DNA of 64,000 bases, taken from the NCBI RefSeq assembly GCF_018618475.1, contig NZ_JACSMD010000002.1, positions 186,001-250,000 on the forward strand, read 5' to 3'. Both the position numbers and the translations under genes were made by a program. The notes beneath the pieces were generated by a model. The model was not told the origin of the DNA and made no database searches. It saw only the letters and a program-made list of their open reading frames with translations. Positions 43,615 through 52,592 of this stretch are shown here, one piece after another. The stretch is from Exiguobacterium sp. s122. Lineage in GTDB: Bacteria; Bacillota; Bacilli; Exiguobacteriales; Exiguobacteriaceae. The stretch's first letter is position 1. Every line of letters begins with the position of its first letter.

Positions 43615-44358
43615 CAAAACAGACGCAACTTGTTCACAGTATGAGGCGATGAGTCCGGACAGCCGCTCTCGATCGTTGTCCATCGTTGCCACGTGATACG
43701 ATCGCTCGAGGACGGCACGTTCTTTCGAACCTGCCACTTGTTCATAGAGCCAAATCGAGTCTTCCGGCGGCACGACGTGATCGATTGCCGAGTGGATGAC
43801 ATACGTCGGTACCGATACGTGCGATACGCGTGGACGAACCTCTTCTATTAAAGCAAGCAACTGCCGAATCGCCGACGTCGGCACTTTGTGGTAGACGATT
43901 TCATGGACCCCTTTTGCCGAGATATCGGGTGCATCCTCGTCAATGAACCGGCACACCCCGTCTGCTGCGTGACAAGCGTAACCAGGGACCGATAGGGCGG
44001 CGTTGATCGTCACGACGGCATCGACGTGACCGGCGAGTGCAGCTTTTAAAGCGAGTGTGCCGCCCATCGATTGGCCCACGACCATAACCCGACAACATCG
44101 TTCCCGTAAAAGGCGTACCCCTTCAACGACCGTCTCGTACCAATCGTCGCGCGTGGACCGCCGAAAGTCCTCCGGGTCGGTACCGTGTCCGGCGAGTCGC
44201 GGCGCGTACACGGTGAAGCCGCTCTCCATCAAGTCGAGCCCGACCTCGTGGACACTTTGTGGCGTTCCATTAAAACCGTGGCACAACAAGATGCCAATCT
44301 CGTTTCCTTCATAATAAAATGAGCCTGCACCTGGAATAACCGGATAAGTCTTCGCCAT
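43606..44358 (-). CDS. carboxylesterase, alpha/beta hydrolase (Est30-like)
   Basis: A 250-residue soluble hydrolase. Oxyanion region LLCHGFNGTPQSVHEVG, nucleophile Ser in VVGQSMGGTLAL (about 96), Asp in HSAIDHVVPPE (about 196) and His in RSYHVATMDNDRE (about 225). It fits the Est30 monoacylglycerol/short-ester hydrolase group of Bacilli. AGAGAGGAGG precedes the ATG. Single gene. Confidence 0.9.
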   Translation of the reverse strand: MAKTYPVIPGAGSFYYEGNEIGILLCHGFNGTPQSVHEVGLDLMESGFTVYAPRLAGHGTDPEDFRRSTRDDWYETVVEGVRLLRERCCRVMVVGQSMGGTLALKAALAGHVDAVVTINAALSVPGYACHAADGVCRFIDEDAPDISAKGVHEIVYHKVPTSAIRQLLALIEEVRPRVSHVSVPTYVIHSAIDHVVPPEDSIWLYEQVAGSKERAVLERSYHVATMDNDRERLSGLIASYCEQVASVLNV

Positions 44359-44756
44359 TCATGTCCTCCTCTCTAATTCATAGTTAACCGATACATTTAA
44401 TTTGTTTTAAAGAATTGTAAGAGTTGTAGACGGGTACGTCAATACCATTCGACAAAGTAAAAACCGATTTACCTTTGTCATCAAAATGTAATATGAACTT
44501 CGTAATAAGAGGATTGAGTTCTGACGTCTGCTTGGTTATGTTTAACATGTAGTTAAAAAGTTGGTAAATGATAGCGAATTGCACCATTCCATGTGAGGGG
44601 AATCAGGTCAAGGGCATATCGTAAAGTGGAATAATGTAAGCGCTACCATTTATCTCGTTGTATATGTTAAGGAGGAAACAATACAAAACAAGTGATGTCA
44701 AACCGGTACGTGACGTGTATCAGCCATCTTACATAATCATAAGGGAGACTAGAAAC
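44359..44756. other. AT-rich intergenic island before the extracellular nuclease
   Basis: Contains a cre-like site at 44635-44648 and a minus-strand open frame of 67 codons (44384-44587) with no ribosome binding site, which I do not call. The leader of the nuclease gene (44650-44756) has a ribosome-binding-like AAGGAGGAAAC at 44669-44679 that is not followed by a usable start. Confidence 0.5.
44635..44648 (+). promoter_or_regulatory. cre-like site upstream of the nuclease gene
   Basis: TGTAAGCGCTACCA fits TGWAANCGNTNWCA except at one position. It lies next to a possible -10 (AATAAT at 44630-44635), so CcpA would block transcription. Confidence 0.5.
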
Positions 44757-47700
44757 ATGGGGATTCAATCAACACGCTCGTTCAAGAAAGTGACAGGACT
44801 CGCTTTGTCTGTCGGCCTCATCGCGAGTAGCTTGACGCCGATCGCGGCTAACGTTCAAGCAGCAGGACTGAACGCAACAGACTTATTCATCTCGGAGTAC
44901 GTGGAAGGGTCAAGCAACAACAAAGCCATCGAACTGTTCAATGGAACGAGCTCGGTCATCAACCTTGCAGACTACAAGCTCGAACTGTATACGAACGGGA
45001 GTGCGACCGTCGGCACGACATTGAACTTAACGGGGACGCTTCAACCAGGAGCGACGTACGTCATCGTCAACAGTAGCGCAAGCGACGCGCTCAAAGCGAA
45101 GGCGAATATCACGAGCGGTGTGACAAACTTCAACGGCGACGATGCGCTCGTCTTGAAGAAAGGTACGACGATTCTCGATGTGTTCGGTCAAGTCGGTTTC
45201 CGTCCGTCACCGAAGTGGGGTACGACGGTGTCGTCGATTGACCAAACGCTCGTCCGTAAAGATACGGTCACGACTGGCGACTCGAACGGCAACGACGCAT
45301 TCGAGCCCGCCAACGAATGGAACGCGCTTCCAATCGATACGTTCACGAACTTAGGAAAACATACGTTCCAAGGTGTTGAGTATGGGGATGGCGGCACGAT
45401 TGAAGAACCACCAGCACCGGTGACACCGATCTCCATCGCGGACGCTCGTACACAAGCAGACGGGGCGACGGTGACAGTCAAAGGGGTCGTCACGGCGAAA
45501 CTCGCGAACACAATTTCGATTCAAGACGCGACAGGCGGTCTGTCAATTCGTCCGACTTCACTCGCGGTCAACGTCGGCGATGAGGTCGTCGTGACGGGGG
45601 CGCTCGGCTCATACCGTGAACTTCTTCAATTGAACAACGCTGTCGTCGTCTCAAAACAAGCGACAACCGTACCAGCTCCGCAAGTATTGACGGGTGACCA
45701 GATCAATGAAGACGTCGAGTCTGAACTCGTCACGGTGAAAAATGTGACGCTTTCTGGCAGTGGACAAAACTTGACGGCAACAGATGGGACGAAAGAGTTC
45801 GTCGTCCGTGATGAGCGCGGCATTCTTGACTTACAGACGGGTGTGAACTATGCGACGATCACAGGCATCGTGCAACAGTTTGACAACACGTATCAAATCA
45901 TCCCGCGTAATGCGGCGGACACGGTCATCGATGCTTCCGTTCTTCGTCCGGCCCTCGCCACACCAGGTGAAGGGACTTTCATCGGACCACAAAACGTGAC
46001 GCTCTCGACAACGACGGCCGACGCCGAGATTTACTATACGCTCGACGGATCGGACCCGAAAGTAAACGGTACACGTTATACGGCACCAATTCGCATCGAG
46101 TCATCGAAGACGTTGAAGACGGTCGTCAAATCGAACGATACGTTCAGCGCCGTCACGACGTACGACTATAAGATCACGGATAAGATTCGCATCCACGACA
46201 TTCAAGGCGCGAGCCATACGTCGCCAATGAATGGACAGACGGTTGAAGGTGTCGAAGGGATCGTCACATACTCGTTCGTCTCAAGTGGCACGACATACTA
46301 TTACATCCAAACACCGGATATGGAAGCCGACCAAGATCCACGTACGTCTGAAGCGATCGTCTTGTACGGCGGGCGTTCGATTCCTGGCATCCAAGTCGGT
46401 GACCTCGTCAGCGTGAAGGGACTTGTCAGCGAATATGCGATCGAAGGTTATAGCGACCGTCAACAGACCGATATGAAAATGACGCAAATCGATACACGCA
46501 ACGGCAAAGTCGATGTCTTGAAGAGTGGGGTGAAACTTCCGACACCAATTAAGATTGATGAGTCGAACTTGCCGACTGAATTCATTGATAGTGACGCCCT
46601 CGCCATCTTCAATCCAGAGAAAGACGCCATCGACTTCTGGGAAAGCCTTGAAGGTATGCGCGTTGAGACGGGCAACTTGAAGTCGGTCTCACCACAACAG
46701 CATGGTGATCTCGTCACGGTGCTCGAGAGCGCGAAAACGGAGACGGTCAACGGTGGTATTCTCTTGAAGAAAGACGATGCCAACGCGGAACGGATTCAGT
46801 TCCGTCTCGAACCGAACCTCGAGGCACGTGAGTTTGACGTTGCGACAGGCGATTTGTTCAACGGACCAATTGTCGGTGTCGTCGGCTACTCGTTCGGCAA
46901 CTATAAGATTCAAGTCGGACTCGATGAGATGAAAGAAGCGTTCGTCAAAGGCAATGCGAAGCGTGAGACGACGTTCATTCAGGCTGAAGAGGACAAGTTG
47001 ACGATCGCCTCTTACAACCTCGAGAACTTCTCGAACAACGTGAAAGAGACGTCGGACGATAAGGCACTCAAGCTTGCGAAAGCATTCGTTGAAGAGTTGA
47101 ACAGCCCGGATATCATCGGGGTGACCGAGGTCCAGGATAACAACGGACAAAGCACGGGTGACTCGAAAGCGGATCAAAGCTACCAGCGCTTGATTGACAA
47201 CATCGTTGCTGTTGGTGGCAAGACGTATAAATACGTCAACATCGACCCAGAGAACAACAAAGATGGGGGCGCACCGAACGCCAACATCCGTGTCGGTTTC
47301 TTGTATGACCCAGAGCGTGTCTCGCTCACTGAAGGCGCGCCAGAAGGCGACGCGACGACGGCCGTTGGCTATGAGAACGGGAAGTTGACGCATAACCCAG
47401 GGCGCATCGACCCGCTCAACCCGGCCTTCAACAGTTCACGTAAGCCGCTCGCAGCCCAGTTCGATTTCCAAGGTGAGAACGTCATCGTTATTGCCAACCA
47501 TTGGAACTCAAAAGGTGGCGACACAGGCTTCTTCGGTTCACAGCAACCGGTCGTGCTCGGCAGTGAAGTCCAACGTAAGAAGATTGCTCAAATTGTCCAC
47601 GATTTCGTGGCGGACGTGAAGACCGATAACCCGGATGCGAACGTTGTCGCACTCGGTGACTTCAACGACTTCGAGTTCTCGGACGCGCTTCAAATCTTCA

Positions 47701-48275
47701 AAGGCGACTTGCTCACAAACATGGTAGAAAAAGTTCCAGCTGCGGACCGTTACTCATACGTCTACCAAGGCAACTCGCAAGTGCTTGACCACATTTTAGT
47801 ATCGAACCGTCTCGCCGCTTCGACGGAGATTGACATGATTCACGTCAACGCGGACTTCACAGAGATGTCGGGCCGCGCGAGTGACCATGACCCGGTACTC
47901 GTCCAAATCGACTTGAAGCCTGAGCCAGAAACGCCAGAAGTCGAATTGAAACGCTACACGGTCGAGAACCATCCGGCCGCACGTCTTGTGCTTCAAGAGG
48001 ACTTCATCGGTGTCACGATTGGAAAAGGCACGAACTTCAAGAACGGCATCTTCGTCCGTGGCGTTCACACGGAACTCACAGGTGACCCGCTCAAAAACCT
48101 TGTTGTTCAAGTGAAACCGGAGAAAGCCGGTGCCATCATCGACTTCAAAGGGGCGACTGTCAAAGAAGTGATCGTCGACGGGACGAACCTTGCTGAGATT
48201 CGTGGCGCTGAAAACGTCAAACGCATCACCTACACGAAAGGCGCTTCCGCTAAAACGATCGTCATCACAAAATAA
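44757..48275 (+). CDS. extracellular multi-domain nuclease (ExeM/NucH-like)
   Basis: A 1172-residue exported protein. Signal peptide about 1-36; lamin-tail-like domain about 38-165 (LFISEYVEGSSNNKAIELFN); an OB-fold YhcR-type domain about 190-290; a chitobiase/HEX C-terminal-like domain about 300-400 (AEIYYTLDGSDPKVNG); a second OB-like region; and an endonuclease/exonuclease/phosphatase domain about 755-1065 with IASYNLENF, GVTEVQDNNG, NHWNSKGGD, LGDFNDF and SDHDPVLV. It should cut extracellular DNA. An unassigned domain fills the C terminus. There is no sortase motif. The start at 44757 has AAGGGAGA 8 bases upstream. The gene has a cre and its own terminator. Confidence 0.9.
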   Translation: MGIQSTRSFKKVTGLALSVGLIASSLTPIAANVQAAGLNATDLFISEYVEGSSNNKAIELFNGTSSVINLADYKLELYTNGSATVGTTLNLTGTLQPGATYVIVNSSASDALKAKANITSGVTNFNGDDALVLKKGTTILDVFGQVGFRPSPKWGTTVSSIDQTLVRKDTVTTGDSNGNDAFEPANEWNALPIDTFTNLGKHTFQGVEYGDGGTIEEPPAPVTPISIADARTQADGATVTVKGVVTAKLANTISIQDATGGLSIRPTSLAVNVGDEVVVTGALGSYRELLQLNNAVVVSKQATTVPAPQVLTGDQINEDVESELVTVKNVTLSGSGQNLTATDGTKEFVVRDERGILDLQTGVNYATITGIVQQFDNTYQIIPRNAADTVIDASVLRPALATPGEGTFIGPQNVTLSTTTADAEIYYTLDGSDPKVNGTRYTAPIRIESSKTLKTVVKSNDTFSAVTTYDYKITDKIRIHDIQGASHTSPMNGQTVEGVEGIVTYSFVSSGTTYYYIQTPDMEADQDPRTSEAIVLYGGRSIPGIQVGDLVSVKGLVSEYAIEGYSDRQQTDMKMTQIDTRNGKVDVLKSGVKLPTPIKIDESNLPTEFIDSDALAIFNPEKDAIDFWESLEGMRVETGNLKSVSPQQHGDLVTVLESAKTETVNGGILLKKDDANAERIQFRLEPNLEAREFDVATGDLFNGPIVGVVGYSFGNYKIQVGLDEMKEAFVKGNAKRETTFIQAEEDKLTIASYNLENFSNNVKETSDDKALKLAKAFVEELNSPDIIGVTEVQDNNGQSTGDSKADQSYQRLIDNIVAVGGKTYKYVNIDPENNKDGGAPNANIRVGFLYDPERVSLTEGAPEGDATTAVGYENGKLTHNPGRIDPLNPAFNSSRKPLAAQFDFQGENVIVIANHWNSKGGDTGFFGSQQPVVLGSEVQRKKIAQIVHDFVADVKTDNPDANVVALGDFNDFEFSDALQIFKGDLLTNMVEKVPAADRYSYVYQGNSQVLDHILVSNRLAASTEIDMIHVNADFTEMSGRASDHDPVLVQIDLKPEPETPEVELKRYTVENHPAARLVLQEDFIGVTIGKGTNFKNGIFVRGVHTELTGDPLKNLVVQVKPEKAGAIIDFKGATVKEVIVDGTNLAEIRGAENVKRITYTKGASAKTIVITK

Positions 48276-48281
48276 TGAATG

Positions 48282-48310
48282 AACTGCAGACAGATTGTCT
48301 GCAGTTTTTT
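48282..48310 (+). terminator. terminator of the nuclease gene
   Basis: AACTGCAGACA and TGTCTGCAGTT form an 11-bp stem with a 3-base loop, then TTTTTT. Confidence 0.92.
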
Positions 48311-48373
48311 GCGTTTCCATTTTTTGAATTCGGGGATTAAAAGGGAGATGTGAACGAAGCGGAGGATGACAAC

Positions 48374-49600
48374 ATGGAACTTTATAACGGTGACCTATAT
48401 TGGCCGACAACGGAATCAGAAGCAATTACAATCGCGCGTCCCACAAAAAAAGAGCGTTACGATGTGCTCGTCATCGGGGCCGGCATGTCCGGTTCGCTGA
48501 CGGCCTATACGCTTCACAAGGATGGTCTCGACTTTGCCGTCCTCGACAAAGGGAAGGTCGGTGCTGGCAGTACAGCAGCAAACACTGGACTCATCCAGTT
48601 TTCGAACGATATTATGTTGCATGAGCTTGTCGAGCAAATCGGTGAGACCGACGCGGTACGATTTTATAAACTTTGTGCCGAGGCGGTCGAGACGCTCGAC
48701 GAGGTAGCGAAGACAGTTGGTGCGAAACCCGAATACATTCGTCGCGAGAGCCTATGTTTCGCAAGTTGTGAGGAAGATGTCACGAAATTGAGACACGAGT
48801 ATGAGATGCTAACGAAACATGGCTTTTCTGTCGATTGGCTCGACCGTGATGCGGTAAAAGAACGATTCTCTTTTGAAAAGCCGGCCGCAATCGTTACAAA
48901 AGGCGATGCTGAGGTTAATCCGTATCGACTGAGTCGACAAGTCATTCGCTATTTAACCGAACAACAGATTCCCATTTTTGAAGACACGGGTGTCGAGGAA
49001 GTCGTGTCGGACGGTAACGGTTGGCTCGTCTTGACGACGAACGGCACGTTCCATGCGAATCACGTCATCTTCGCGACCGGGTATGGGGCCTCACCGCTCC
49101 TTGATTTTCATCGAATCGACTTGAACCGCTCATACGCCATCGCGACCGAGCCCATTGACAACTTTGACGTCTGGGCGGGCAACGCGCTCATTTGGGAAAC
49201 GAAACGACCTTATCTCTATATCCGAACGACGGTTGACGGCCGGATTATCGCCGGCGGTCTCGACGAAGAAAAGCCGGAAACGCCATATAGCGAGGCGATC
49301 GTTCGTCAACGGGCGGAGCGCCTTCGTCAAGAAGTCGAAGCACTGTTCCCGACATATGACTTGACCGTCGAATATGCGTGGGCGGCATTGTTTGGTGAGT
49401 CGATTGATCAATTGCCGTTCATCGGGGAACATCCGGACCGCCCGAACCTATATTATTTGCTCGGTTATGGTGGGAACGGGACGGTGTATAGTATGCTCGG
49501 TTCGCGCCTATTAAGTGATCTGATTCGAGGCGTCGACAACGATGACGCCCGAATCGTCCGACTCGACCGGACACAGCAAGCGAATATCGTCCTCCCCTGA
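48374..49600 (+). CDS. FAD-dependent amine/amino acid oxidoreductase (DAO family)
   Basis: A 408-residue flavoprotein. FAD-binding GAGMSGSLTAYTL (about residue 35) with a glutamate/aspartate-like acid further on, GAGSTAANTGLIQ (about 70), and the C-terminal YLLGYGGNGTVYSMLGSRL that closes the flavin site. It resembles PuuB/OrdL-type enzymes, which oxidise amino compounds. GGAGG lies 8 bases before the ATG at 48374. No partner gene is adjacent, so the substrate is unknown. Confidence 0.88.
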   Translation: MELYNGDLYWPTTESEAITIARPTKKERYDVLVIGAGMSGSLTAYTLHKDGLDFAVLDKGKVGAGSTAANTGLIQFSNDIMLHELVEQIGETDAVRFYKLCAEAVETLDEVAKTVGAKPEYIRRESLCFASCEEDVTKLRHEYEMLTKHGFSVDWLDRDAVKERFSFEKPAAIVTKGDAEVNPYRLSRQVIRYLTEQQIPIFEDTGVEEVVSDGNGWLVLTTNGTFHANHVIFATGYGASPLLDFHRIDLNRSYAIATEPIDNFDVWAGNALIWETKRPYLYIRTTVDGRIIAGGLDEEKPETPYSEAIVRQRAERLRQEVEALFPTYDLTVEYAWAALFGESIDQLPFIGEHPDRPNLYYLLGYGGNGTVYSMLGSRLLSDLIRGVDNDDARIVRLDRTQQANIVLP

Positions 49601-49639
49601 CGTACAGGGGATGTTTTACATACGCAAGGAGTGAACGAT

Positions 49640-50302
49640 ATGAAACAGAGAAAAACACAAAAACCAAGATGGGTGTATCGCTTACGACGGGGCATTCTTT
49701 TCCTCCCTGCCCTTGCCTTCGCCATTTATGTGTGGCCGAACGCCGCCGAGAGCGAGCCCGATTCAGTCGAAACCGAATCGGTCCAATCGACAGACCGTCC
49801 ATATACAATTGAAGCGAGTCGAGCCGTCGAAGAAGACGAAACCGTTCGCTACGAATATGACGTCGTCGTCCACGGCCAGCCGGACGTGGAAACCCTTCAA
49901 GCGATCAGTCATGATGTCATCGATGAAGTGAAATACCGAGACACGTTCCAAGCCGCACTCATCCAATACTATGACCACGAAGCATACATCGGTACCAACT
50001 CGCCACTCGGCCAAGCGGTCTTCGGTCCCGGCGGTGATTGGGGGCTTGCCGGCACGGTCGCCCCCGGTGACTATGAAGAGATGACGTTTGGTTGGCAACT
50101 CCGAGAGAAAGAATGGGACTCGCAATTGTCCGATGAAGAGGTTCAAATATGGCGGGCCTGGAACGATGAGTACGAGACAACAGCGTCGGAACACCCCGAT
50201 ATCCGCTCACGTGTGACACGGACGATTTCCGCCGAATACGGTATCGATCCGGAAGACGTACAACAAATCGTCCTGAAACAAAACGTCTGGGCCGCCCTTT
50301 AA
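49640..50302 (+). CDS. unknown membrane-anchored protein
   Basis: A 220-residue protein with one N-terminal membrane helix (about 15-32, GILFLPALAFAIYVW) and an acidic outside domain with no cysteine. The domain has the segments EEDETVRYEYDVVVHGQ, AVFGPGGDWGLAGTVAPGDY and GIDPEDVQQIVLKQNVW. No family recognised. AAGGAG lies 8 bases before the ATG at 49640. A terminator follows. Confidence 0.6.
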   Translation: MKQRKTQKPRWVYRLRRGILFLPALAFAIYVWPNAAESEPDSVETESVQSTDRPYTIEASRAVEEDETVRYEYDVVVHGQPDVETLQAISHDVIDEVKYRDTFQAALIQYYDHEAYIGTNSPLGQAVFGPGGDWGLAGTVAPGDYEEMTFGWQLREKEWDSQLSDEEVQIWRAWNDEYETTASEHPDIRSRVTRTISAEYGIDPEDVQQIVLKQNVWAAL

Positions 50303-50324
50303 TCAAATGAATAGGCAGGATTTC

Positions 50325-50361
50325 CCTTCTCCTTCGGCTAATGATAAGGAGAAGGTTTTTT
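50325..50361 (+). terminator. terminator after the unknown anchored-protein gene
   Basis: CCTTCTCCTT and AAGGAGAAGG stem with an 11-base loop, then TTTTTT. Confidence 0.85.
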
Positions 50362-50394
50362 GTCGTTGGCGTTCATGTAGAAAGGACGAGATGC

Positions 50395-52479
50395 ATGAGA
50401 AGATCCCTATGTGCCGTTGTCATGATGGTGTTGATTGGCGCGCTGTTCCCTTCGCCCACTGTCGAGGCGTCTACGACCGCACCATATCACGTGCATGTGC
50501 GTTCCGGAGCCACCCTCTATCAATTCGTCGGCGACCGACTTACTCCAAAGTCGACACTTAGCAGGGCAAGGACGTTCCAAGTGGTCACGACGTCCGGCAG
50601 TTATTTCCGTCTCCTTGACGGAAAGACGACATGGTACGTCCGAAAGCAAGACGGGACGCTACAGGCGAGCAACCTATCTCATGCGACATTCTCGACAAGC
50701 GCATACGCTCGGCTGACGCATGAATACATGCGGACACTCAACCGCGGATTGACACCATATACATACGACCCGTTGTCGCCTACGCACGCCGTCACCCGGG
50801 CCGACGACGCCTTACGAGGGAACTGGTATATCCCTTCCCCGCCCTATACACTCAGGGTGCCGAACATCGACACATATCGTTTCGACGCGTCCATCCCACA
50901 AGTCGATTCCAATTCGTTCACGTTTCAAATTCACTACTTCACGACGCTCAACCAGTTGACGCAAGCCTACACGGTGAACGGCCGGGACGAATACCTCCGT
51001 TACGGCAAGCGGATCGTGCAAAGTTGGACGAAACAGTATCCGGTCGAAGACTATAAGCGCCACCCGTGGCCGTACCACGACCACGGAACCGCAATCCGGA
51101 CGTTTCATCTGCTCAACTTTTGGAACGTCTATCGTACGTCACGCGTGAATGACGATCCGGCATTCTCACAACTGTTCGCGAAGACGCTGTACGAACACGC
51201 GACCTTACTGGCGACACCAAGTTTTTACAAACCGAAAAACAATCACGGCATCTTCCAAGACATGGCGCTCACCGCCATCGCCGAGACGCATCGTTCGTTC
51301 GACCGATCCGCCGGCTGGCGCACGCTTGCAACGGATCGGCTGACGAGCCAGCTGAACCATAGCTTAAGTGTCGACGGTGTCCATCTCGAGCACTCGCCGT
51401 TTTACCAAATTTATATGTACGACACGCTCAGCCGCTTCAACGACTGGGCCACGGCCAACCGTTTTGCGTTATCGAACCGGATGCGGGACGTCCGCGATAT
51501 GCCGAACGCCTTGACGTATCTCCTTAAGCCGAACGGGACGTTGCCAATGTTCGGGGACACCCCGTCACTCGTGCACCGTCCGGACGCCATTCCGCACGTC
51601 GAACGCTATCCTCATCTCCTTTATGCGATGAGTGGCGGAACGCGCGGAACAGTCCCGACGATACAAGTCGGGCGACTCGCCGACCAATACGCGTTCTTCC
51701 GCCAACATTGGGGCGGACGCGCCGGGACGTTCGAGGATGCCGTCCACGTCATGATGACGGCTGGTTATCATAGTAACGTCCATAAACATGCCGACGACTT
51801 GTCAATCGATGTCTCCGGTTACGGACGCGACTTTATCGTCGAGACAGGCCGCTATGGATATACGTCTCGGCCCGAGCGACAATCCGTCTTACCAGCAGCT
51901 GCCCACAATACGGTCCACGTGTCCGGCAAGAGCTTCAATTTGACCTCGAGCAATGTGGGGCGAAGCCGCATCACGTCCGTCGGGGCATCCTCGACACAAT
52001 GGACAGCAGCCGGGACGAGTTCTCTACTCGGGAACGGGATGGCACATACGCGTCGGCTTGCTTACGACCGAAACGGGACGATTCTCGTCTATGACCGCGT
52101 CACGAGCCCAGTGACCGCTTCTTTCGTGCAACGGTTCCACCTCGGGGTCGGCTTGAACCGAACGGAGAGTGGAAGTCGTTATGCCTATTTCAAAGACGCG
52201 TCAGGACGCTCCCTTCACCTCTTGCAGCTCGAGGTCGATGCGATCCCGACACTTTCTATCGGTTCGAGTTACGTGTCGTATCGTGATTACGACTGGCAAC
52301 GCCGCAATCAAGTCGCGACGACGAAGCGTGGAAAAGGCGTGACGTACTTGACGCTCCTCCACCTCGGCGAGCGCCCGACGAAAATTCGCTCGGCTACGGT
52401 CGAGACGACGGACCGGCACTATATCGTCCGCTACACGCTGTCGGACGGGAAGACGAAGACGCTATCGATGCTACGCTGA
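50395..52479 (+). CDS. secreted heparinase II/III family polysaccharide lyase-like protein
   Basis: A 694-residue exported protein. Signal peptide about 1-24, a beta-rich SH3-like stretch about 25-95, an alpha/alpha-barrel part about 150-400 (FHLLNFWNVYRTSR, NNHGIFQDMALTAIAETHR, HLEHSPFYQIYMYDTLSRF) and a C-terminal beta-sandwich of the heparinase II/III type (GYHSNVHKHADDLSIDV and HNTVHVSGKSF). His and Tyr residues of the lyase group appear in both parts. It should cleave an acidic polysaccharide; the substrate is unknown. AAAGGACG precedes the ATG at 50395. Single gene. Confidence 0.82.
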   Translation: MRRSLCAVVMMVLIGALFPSPTVEASTTAPYHVHVRSGATLYQFVGDRLTPKSTLSRARTFQVVTTSGSYFRLLDGKTTWYVRKQDGTLQASNLSHATFSTSAYARLTHEYMRTLNRGLTPYTYDPLSPTHAVTRADDALRGNWYIPSPPYTLRVPNIDTYRFDASIPQVDSNSFTFQIHYFTTLNQLTQAYTVNGRDEYLRYGKRIVQSWTKQYPVEDYKRHPWPYHDHGTAIRTFHLLNFWNVYRTSRVNDDPAFSQLFAKTLYEHATLLATPSFYKPKNNHGIFQDMALTAIAETHRSFDRSAGWRTLATDRLTSQLNHSLSVDGVHLEHSPFYQIYMYDTLSRFNDWATANRFALSNRMRDVRDMPNALTYLLKPNGTLPMFGDTPSLVHRPDAIPHVERYPHLLYAMSGGTRGTVPTIQVGRLADQYAFFRQHWGGRAGTFEDAVHVMMTAGYHSNVHKHADDLSIDVSGYGRDFIVETGRYGYTSRPERQSVLPAAAHNTVHVSGKSFNLTSSNVGRSRITSVGASSTQWTAAGTSSLLGNGMAHTRRLAYDRNGTILVYDRVTSPVTASFVQRFHLGVGLNRTESGSRYAYFKDASGRSLHLLQLEVDAIPTLSIGSSYVSYRDYDWQRRNQVATTKRGKGVTYLTLLHLGERPTKIRSATVETTDRHYIVRYTLSDGKTKTLSMLR

Positions 52480-52483
52480 ACTT

Positions 52484-52511
52484 CCCCCTTTTATAAAAAG
52501 GGGGGTTTTTT
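52484..52511 (+). terminator. terminator of the lyase-like gene
   Basis: CCCCCTTTT and AAAAGGGGGG stem, loop TATA, then TTTTTT. Confidence 0.85.
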
Positions 52512-52592
52512 CTCGTTCGGTTAGGGAAAACTCGTTAAGTAGGCCAAAACGTGGCTTACACGGGTGCGCATACTTAAAGGGGAGGCAATGAC

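Noticed and set aside
44384-44587. Minus-strand open frame of 67 codons before the nuclease gene
   Set aside because: No ribosome binding site, no other start upstream before a stop, and it lies in an AT-rich island where such frames arise by chance. It could be a gene remnant, but I cannot support it.
44658-44756. Longer N terminus for the nuclease, starting at 44658
   Set aside because: The extra residues would sit in front of a clear signal peptide, and the ATG at 44757 has its own ribosome binding site.
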